A DNA stretch of 64,000 nt from Platanthera guangdongensis. Lineage: Eukaryota; Streptophyta; Magnoliopsida; Asparagales; Orchidaceae. The notes beneath the pieces were generated by a model, which was not told the DNA's origin, did not search any database, and saw nothing but the letters and a program-made list of their open reading frames with translations. Position 1 is the stretch's first letter; every line of letters begins with the position of its first letter. Both the position numbers and the translations under genes were made by a program. The DNA is taken from the NCBI GenBank assembly GCA_039583875.1, contig CM077147.1, positions 155,643,846 through 155,707,845 of the forward strand. Direction: 5' to 3'. Below are positions 58,307 through 64,000 of the stretch, piece by piece.

Positions 58307-60680
58307 CTTCGTCATTGTTTTCATCGACGACATATTGGTCTACTCAAAGACAGAGGGGGAGCATGTCGAGCACCTGACCTTGGTTTTGAAGAAATTGAAG
58401 GAGCACGCCTTGTATGCCAAGTTTAGCAAGTGTGAATTCTGGCTTAAGGAGGTTGCCTTCTTGGGGCATGTGATCAGTGGAGCAGGGTTAGCAGTGGATC
58501 CAGCAAAGGTGCGGGCCATGAAGGAGTGGTCGCCCTTGAAGTCGGCAGCAGATGTACGAAGCTTTCTTGGACTTGCTGGCTACTACCGCAAGTTCGTGAA
58601 AGGATTTTCCAAGATTGCCCTTCCTCTTACCTCCTTGACGAAGAAGGGTGTGCCATTTGAGTGGACACCTCAATGTGAAGAGGCATTTCAAGAATTGAAA
58701 GATAGGCTTACCTCCGCCCCCATCCTTGCACTTCCGTCTGGGAAGGAAGGATTCCAAGTTTACACGGACGCATCATATCAAGGGATGGGAGCGGTGCTGA
58801 TGCAGCACGGGCATGTGATCGCTTATGCTTCAAGGCAGTTAAAGAAACATGAAATCAATTACCCGGTTCATGATTTGGAGTTGGGAGCAGTGGTGTTCGC
58901 TTTGAAAGTCTGGAGGCATTATTTATATGGCGTGCACTGCGAGATCTTTTCCGATCACAAAAACTTGAAGTATGTTCACACTCAGAAGGAGTTGAACCTG
59001 AGACAACGGCGGTGGTTGGAATTTCTATGCGACTATGAGTTCACCATGAACTACCACCCCGGGAAAGCGAACTCGGTAGCCGATGCCTTGAGTAGAAAAG
59101 TGCCAGGCTCTAGACCAGAGTCTCGGCTGATGAGTATGGAGTTGGCTCGGATGATCGAGGAGATGGAAATTACTCTAGTATTCAAGGATCCTTCGGCAGA
59201 GTATGCGGAGTATTTGGCCAACATGAGCATAGTTTGTGATATCCGAGACCGGATTCGGGTGGAGCAAGGAATGGATGCGTCCTTGGCCCCGACAATCAAG
59301 GCAATTGAAGATAGGACCACCGATGAGTACACACTCAAAGACGGCCTCGTTTATTTTCGTGGCCGATTTTATATTCCCAAGGGCGGCAAAATTCGGGAAG
59401 ATATATTGAGAGAGGCGCATTCCTCTCAATATTCAGTGCATCTGGGTATTGCTAAGATGTATGCCGGACTGCGGAAGACCATGTGTTGGCCGGGAATGAA
59501 GAAGGATGTTCGCTACTATGTTACACATTGCGAAGCTTGCCAAAGAGTGAAGGCTGAATGCAGGAGTCCCAGTGGTTTGTTGCAGTCGCTGCCCATCCCT
59601 GAATGGAAGTTCGAGGATATCTCCATGGACTTTGTTCATGGGTTACCTCGTTCCCGCTCCGGGTATGATTCAGTATGGGTTATTGTGGATCGACTGACAA
59701 AGGTGGCCCGGTTCATTCCAATGAAGAAGGAAGCACACGTGGATGTTTTGGTACGCCTTTTTGTGGAGCAATTTGTACGGTATCATGGCGTGCCCAAGAC
59801 AATTGTTTCGGATAGGGATGGTCGGTTTACATCCAATGAGTGGAAGGCAGTACAGGCGTATTTGGGCTCACGCCTAACCTTTAGTACCGCATTTCATCCA
59901 CAGACGGACGGGCAGTCAGAGCGGACCATCAGAACACTGGAGGATTTATTGAGGTTATGTGTGTTGGACAGAGGAGAGCCATGGGAAAGGCTCTTGCCAC
60001 TAGTGGAATTCTCCTATAATAATAGCCATCAGGCAAGCATCGGCATGGCGCCCCATGAAGCCCTTTACGGAAGAAGGTGCAGGACTCCCTTGTCTTGGGT
60101 GCAAGATGAAGATCCGAAGGCATTGGGGAACGAATATATAGATCATACTGATGCGGCGGTCAGATTGATACGGGATCGCATGTTGGAGGCTCAAAGTCGA
60201 CAGGAGAAATATTATAATAAAAAGCATCGGATGGTGGAGTTACAGGTGGGAGAAAAAGTGTTCCTCAAGATTCGGCCGATGCATGGAGTGTCGCGGGTGC
60301 GTGGAGTGAAAAAGCTCAGCCCAAGGTATGTTGGGCCTTATACTATATTGGAAAGGATTGGCCCGTTGGCCTATCGGTTGGAGTTACCACCAGAACTAGA
60401 AAATCTCCACGACGTCTTCCATGTGTCGTCGCTTCGAAAAGCACTGTTGCGGCCCGACCAGTATATTCCCACTACTGATGGTGCAGTGGCATCAGATAGG
60501 TCTGTGCGACTAGAGCCGGTGCGGATTGTTGACAGCGAGACAAGGACTTTGCGCCGCAAAAGTGTTCCCTTAGTAAAGGTGCTATGGTTGAATCATGGGA
60601 AGGAGGAGTACACATGGGAGCCGTTGGATTTAATGCAGCAACGCTACCCGGAGTTGTTTGCTCAAGGTAATTCTATTTAA
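58293..60680 (+). CDS. Truncated pol: RT C-half, RNase H, integrase, chromodomain (795 aa)
   Basis: Open from ATG 58293 to TAA 60678-60680. The ATG comes from LTR sequence fused in frame to RT. Domains: RT catalytic FIDD at 58320-58331 and thumb; RNase H ([13 protein letters not shown] near 58759; FSDHKNLKY near 58948); integrase zinc region ([12 protein letters not shown] near 59527), core VSDRDGRF near 59809 and [11 protein letters not shown] near 59893; chromodomain ([14 protein letters not shown] near 60583). It lacks gag, protease and RT fingers, so it cannot act as a complete polymerase. No stop has accumulated, consistent with a recent origin. Confidence 0.9.
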   Translation: MYLDIFVIVFIDDILVYSKTEGEHVEHLTLVLKKLKEHALYAKFSKCEFWLKEVAFLGHVISGAGLAVDPAKVRAMKEWSPLKSAADVRSFLGLAGYYRKFVKGFSKIALPLTSLTKKGVPFEWTPQCEEAFQELKDRLTSAPILALPSGKEGFQVYTDASYQGMGAVLMQHGHVIAYASRQLKKHEINYPVHDLELGAVVFALKVWRHYLYGVHCEIFSDHKNLKYVHTQKELNLRQRRWLEFLCDYEFTMNYHPGKANSVADALSRKVPGSRPESRLMSMELARMIEEMEITLVFKDPSAEYAEYLANMSIVCDIRDRIRVEQGMDASLAPTIKAIEDRTTDEYTLKDGLVYFRGRFYIPKGGKIREDILREAHSSQYSVHLGIAKMYAGLRKTMCWPGMKKDVRYYVTHCEACQRVKAECRSPSGLLQSLPIPEWKFEDISMDFVHGLPRSRSGYDSVWVIVDRLTKVARFIPMKKEAHVDVLVRLFVEQFVRYHGVPKTIVSDRDGRFTSNEWKAVQAYLGSRLTFSTAFHPQTDGQSERTIRTLEDLLRLCVLDRGEPWERLLPLVEFSYNNSHQASIGMAPHEALYGRRCRTPLSWVQDEDPKALGNEYIDHTDAAVRLIRDRMLEAQSRQEKYYNKKHRMVELQVGEKVFLKIRPMHGVSRVRGVKKLSPRYVGPYTILERIGPLAYRLELPPELENLHDVFHVSSLRKALLRPDQYIPTTDGAVASDRSVRLEPVRIVDSETRTLRRKSVPLVKVLWLNHGKEEYTWEPLDLMQQRYPELFAQGNSI

Positions 60681-60731
60681 AAGCAAGTGTTAAATTTCCT
60701 GTCATGCTTTCCTCCCCACAGCCTAAGCCTG

Positions 60732-60747
60732 ATTTCGGGGACGAAAT
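60732..60747. other. PPT-proximal palindrome of the young Ty3 element
   Basis: ATTTCGGGGACGAAAT, the motif common before the polypurine tract of these Ty3 families. The tract itself (about 60757-60769) is a poor purine run. Confidence 0.6.
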
Positions 60748-60769
60748 CTTTTATTTTGTTTATAGGATT

Positions 60770-61905
60770 TGTAACGTCCCGAATCCCTCCGAGGCCCCCT
60801 TCCATGATATGTTGATGTGGGATTTGCATGTGGTGTGAGTCGACACGCGGTGTCGTAATCCCGGGTTAAGGATAGTGTGGCAGGTCTACGGGCTCGCCAG
60901 TCGTCACACCGACGGGAGTTGGCAGTTAGACTTGGTCGGTTTGGGCTGTGTCCTCGGTGTTCATGTCCCGAGGCCCCTCCGGCCATGTGAACGGTTGGGC
61001 TGTGTCCTCGTGCTTTCTTCCGAGGCCCCTTCCAGGTAATGCAAGGCCAGTTCGGGCTGTGTTCTTGGTGCACATCCACCCAAGACCCCGCTGGGCCATA
61101 GTACGCATGGGCTCCGCTGTTGTATTCTTAGCATTGAGGCGTACGGAGGCCTAGGTGAAGTAGTGTGATACCCGCCTAGTAGTAGAAGTGCCCGTTCTAC
61201 TATCACCTCCTGGCCACGGCGGCTGATGCCTGAGAGGTTAGCTACCTGCTCGAAAAGTGGGAACTATAGTCTGTGTCGACATAGCAATTGCATGGGTGTG
61301 CATGGGTGAGTCATTGCATAGCATTCATAGCATTTCATAACATTGCACAACAAGATCCTCATCGTATAAGTTTGTATGGGCACTCTTATACGATGAGTTA
61401 CTTTTATGTAACCCGATCCTTAACTTATAAGTTTGTATGGGCATTCTTATAAGTTAAGTTACTTTCCTGCTGTTTCCTATACTTGCTAGTTTAGTGTAGT
61501 TCTTTCATATATGCTGACTATGATGCTGTTACTCTTACACTACTGCCACTTGCTTGTACTTCCTTTACTTGCTTACTTGTTATATACTATACTCTTGTTC
61601 CTTTTCTCCGCCCGGTGCCGAGGAGTCGCCGGGGGAGCGGATGTGAAACCACTTAGTCGTTTCGACTAACGGTTGCTACGTCTTCCTTTTTAGGAGGTCA
61701 CGCCGTAGGTAGAGCAGCCGCAGACTACGCCGCAGGACAGCCAGGCCAGGACGACAGGGCCTGACGTGACGGTGCCGTCGATACCGTCTGTTACCGATGT
61801 TAGTGTTTTGCTTACTCTGATGTAGCCCGTTTGGGCATTGTTTAGCTGTACTCTGATATATTGTAGAAGCATGTTTTAGCTTCTCATTATTGATGTATTT
61901 GGACA
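60770..61905 (+). repeat. 3' LTR of the young Ty3 element
   Basis: Differs from the 5' LTR at only a handful of sites seen by eye (for example near 60964, 61034-61037, 61076). Hairpins recur at 61358-61397 and 61419-61458. The exact 3' end is uncertain because the LTR-PBS junction is deleted in the 5' copy. Confidence 0.88.
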
Positions 61906-62293
61906 TTATAACTTAGTGTGGATTTTGACTTGTTAAAGTTGGAGACCGGGCGGTCTGTCTTGGCGGGTTGGAGACCGCGCGGTCTGGCGGCTTGACTCTT
62001 CGACTTGTTAACCGGGCGGTCTAGCGATCTTCATCGGCGACCTATCTGCTTCTCTTATGGTAAGCCGTGCGGTTAGCCCTTCTGTCTAACCGCGCGGCTT
62101 GTGCGGTTTTACCTTGTACAGTCCGCTTAACTTATATTTTTTAGTCTCACATCTCTTATTTGTATTCTCTCTTCTCTCCTCCATTCTATATAAGGGAGGG
62201 CATACCTTTGTAATAGACATCATTTTTGGATAATAAAATTTCAATTATTCAAAAGTTATTCTGCTTGTTCTCTCTTTTTACTGCTTTCTAACA
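61904..62293 (+). repeat. 5' LTR of copia E (about 390 bp)
   Basis: Ends TTTCTAACA before the primer site; TATATAAGG promoter box at about 62187. The start (TTATAAC) abuts the preceding Ty3 LTR and has probably lost its first bases. U3 at 61940-62110 has the palindrome GACCGCGCGGTC (61973-61984) and related units. Confidence 0.7.
61940..62110. promoter_or_regulatory. GACCGCGCGGTC-type palindrome cluster in the copia E LTR
   Basis: Perfect 12-bp palindrome at 61973-61984, GACCGGGCGGTC at 61944-61955, and AAGCCGTGCGGTTA (62062-62075) facing TAACCGCGCGGCTT (62087-62100) with one mismatch. Confidence 0.5.
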
Positions 62294-62304
62294 TGGTATC
62301 AGAG
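62294..62304 (+). other. Primer-binding site of copia E
   Basis: TGGTATCAGAG immediately after the LTR. Confidence 0.88.
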
Positions 62305-62805
62305 GACTCGATCTACTCCTCCTCCTGATTCTGTGTCTTGCTGTCTGCCCGGCTTGTTGTGCCGGTTTGCTTTCTATTCGTGCGGCCTATTCTCTAGCCG
62401 TTCGCCTCCTTCTGCTCGCCCGGCCTGTTCTCTAGCCGTCGCCCTCTTCTGTTCGCACGGCCTGTCCTCTAGCCGTTCGCCCTCTTCCCCTCTGCTTGTG
62501 TCTGCAGCTAGGTCGTGGCCTTTCTGGCCGCTGGATTTAGTCCCTTGAGACCGCTGCCGCCCTTCTTTCTTTGCGCGGATTGTTACCTACCCCGCCGCCT
62601 CCTATCGCAGCGACCTGTTTTTTTGTCCCTGCTCTTGTTCGTGCGGCTTGTCCTCTAGCCGCTCGACTTCTTCCCCTCTGCTTGCGTCTGCGGTTTGGTC
62701 GTGGCTTTTCTGGCCGCTGGTTTCTACTCGAGAACCGCTGCAGCTTTTCTTCCTATCCGTGCGGGTTGTATCCTAACCGCCCGGCTTCCCTTGTTTCCCG
62801 CTGCT
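62305..62805 (+). other. Copia E leader with a ~78-bp direct duplication
   Basis: CT-rich leader. The block beginning CGGCCTGTCCTCTAGCCG (about 62457) recurs at about 62644 as CGGCTTGTCCTCTAGCCG, each running to TTTCTGGCCGCTGG. Shorter GCCTGTTCTCTAGCCG copies precede. No ORF accepted here. Confidence 0.6.
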
Positions 62806-63640
62806 ATGACTTTTTCTGATGCCTCTACTGCCACCACCCCTGTTGCCAATCGGCTCCACCTCTTCCCCCTACTCCTTCCGGGAACCTTGGGACCGTTTCC
62901 AAACTTGTTGGCTCCAAACTACCCGGATTGGAGCGTCTCTTTCACCTTTCTTCTTCGCTCACAACGCAAACGCCACCACCTCGTTGATGACCCACCTCCT
63001 ATCACTTCACCTCTCTTTGATGACTGGGATGCCAGTGACGCGCTTGTGCGTACTTGGCTTGCGAACAGTCTTTCTGATGAGTGCCTTCCCGTCATACGTC
63101 ATGATGAGACGGTCAAGGCCGCTTGGCTTCATCTTGCCGCTTTGTACTCCAAAGGGCTCAGACTTCCCGCATCTATACGTTGTATGCGGACCTCTTTGCC
63201 CGTCCCACCTTGTCTCCTGCTGCTGCCTACCAACAGGTCCAGGCTCTTGGGGCTGAGATTCTTCAGAATCGTCCTTTTTCTGCGGATTTGGCTCAACAAC
63301 ACACAAGCACTTCCAGGAGCTTCTGGTCGTGTGTTATCTGCTCCGGCTTCCCGATACTTATGACATGATCCGCCTGCAAATTCTGGTGAGGCTGAATCTC
63401 CCACTTTAGATGCCACCGCTGCCCGCATCGCTGCTGTTACCTCTTTGCTTCAGCGCCCGCTATTGCCCGCTCCTTCTCCCCCACCGGACCACTATTCTCA
63501 TCAGGCTCAGCGCAGTGGCTCTGGTATCGCGGTCATCAGACCGGCGGCCGTGCTTCTTCCCGCTACATCTGTTCTCATTGTGGCCGCACCGGCCATACTT
63601 TCGAACGCTGCTGGACAAAGCATCCTCATCTTCGCCCCTC
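62806..63640 (+). pseudogene. gag of copia E
   Basis: ATG at 62806. Copia Gag blocks NYPDWSVSFTFLLRSQR, WDASDALVRTWLANSLSDE and KAAWLHLAALYSKG in one frame, then frame changes near 63160 (YADLFARPTLSPAAAYQQ in another frame) and beyond. A CCHC zinc knuckle CSHCGRTGHTFERC is at 63570-63611. RNA packaging and particle formation in life; now frameshifted. Confidence 0.8.
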
Positions 63641-63671
63641 CGGTGACTCTTCCAAGCCATCTGCCTCTGTT

Positions 63672-64000
63672 GTGACTTCTTCAGGTAGTGCCCACGTGGT
63701 GACTCAAGGTAAATGGCTTATCGACTCTGGTGCCACTAATCACATGACGGGCAACCCTCAGTGCTTCTCCTTGCTCGAACATCATGATCGGTTGCCCCCG
63801 GTCCTAATTGCGGATGGTTCTCCCTCCCCGTTCATGGGACGGGTGTGGTTCATGTTACTCCCTCACTAAGCCTAGCGGACACTCTCTATGTGCCCAAGTT
63901 TCCGTGCAATCTGTTGTCTGTTACCTCTTTATGTAAACAGCTTCAGTGTTCTGTGACCTTTACACCAACTTCTTGTTCTTTTCAGGATCCGAGCTCCCAC
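63672..64000 (+). pseudogene. Protease and start of pre-integrase region, copia E (partial)
   Basis: WLIDSGATNHMTG at about 63715-63753 is the intact copia protease site. A frameshift near 63835 moves the reading to another frame, where LYVPKFPCNLLSVTSL (near 63880-63930) marks the pre-integrase segment. Cut by the window end. Confidence 0.8.

Larger units (their letters stand above)
57170..61905 (+). mobile_element. Young chromodomain Ty3 element with a large 5' internal deletion
   Basis: Two near-identical LTRs about 3,600 bp apart (57170 and 60770). The interior begins in the middle of RT: primer site, gag, protease and the first RT motifs are missing. LTR similarity indicates a recent insertion, yet no TSD could be matched at the two ends, so later rearrangement is likely. 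Confidence 0.88.
61904..64000 (+). mobile_element. Copia E: 5' part of a Ty1/copia element
   Basis: LTR, primer site, duplicated leader, gag, protease in normal order. The short LTR and Gag type fit Ale/Tork-like rather than SIRE-like lineages; RT, which would decide, is beyond the window. Confidence 0.75.

Overview
The window looks like repeat-rich intergenic DNA of an angiosperm nuclear genome. I found no host gene, tRNA or rRNA. Almost everything is LTR retrotransposon. tRNA-iMet-type primer sites (TGGTATCAGA...), polypurine tracts, TG...CA LTR ends, 5-bp target-site duplications (TSDs) and Gag/PR/RT/RNaseH/INT/chromodomain remnants identify the elements. Species cannot be named from the sequence.

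Layout. (1) 1-5107: 3' part of a SIRE-like Ty1/copia element ('copia A', +) with a long accessory ORF and a complete 3' LTR; it sits inside the 5' LTR of (2). (2) 5108-11472: decayed Tekay/Del-like chromodomain Ty3 element ('Ty3-A', +). (3) 11473-11905 and 23439-~23660: antisense relic of a Tat/Ogre-lineage Ty3 element, split by (4). (4) 11906-23438: reverse copia element without visible pol ('copia B', TSD TCCTT/CCCTT), carrying an unknown insertion in its 3' LTR, a solo copia A-type LTR in gag, and an open 290-codon ORF on the opposite strand. (5) 24017-29928: Ty3-like element with gag but no pol (TSD AAGCT), inserted in a 47-bp minisatellite. (6) 30820-49321: reverse Tekay-like element ('Ty3-outer', TSD TTGGA) whose 5' LTR contains (7) 39425-48249, a younger reverse relative ('Ty3-inner', TSD CACCG). 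(8) ~50360-52413: sense Tat LTR end, primer site and gag remnant. (9) ~52414-57169: copia D (LTR, gag, protease, pre-integrase). (10) 57170-~61905: young chromodomain Ty3 element whose leader, gag, PR and first half of RT are deleted, leaving an open RT-RNaseH-INT-chromodomain frame. (11) ~61904-64000: copia E (LTR, gag, protease), cut by the window edge.

The genes form no host pathway; Gag, PR, RT, RNase H and INT are parts of retrotransposition machinery, nearly all broken. Three patterns go beyond ordinary annotation. Several unrelated LTR families each carry a cluster of their own palindromic, mostly CG-containing motif in U3, and in copia A and copia B the same motif recurs upstream of the accessory ORF. 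Three Tekay-like copies share a 75-77 bp GT...AG linker between gag and protease (plus a 155-156 bp leader linker) with the marks of spliceosomal introns. The young Ty3 LTR encodes two adjacent perfect hairpins with near-identical 14-nt loops and compensatory stem differences.
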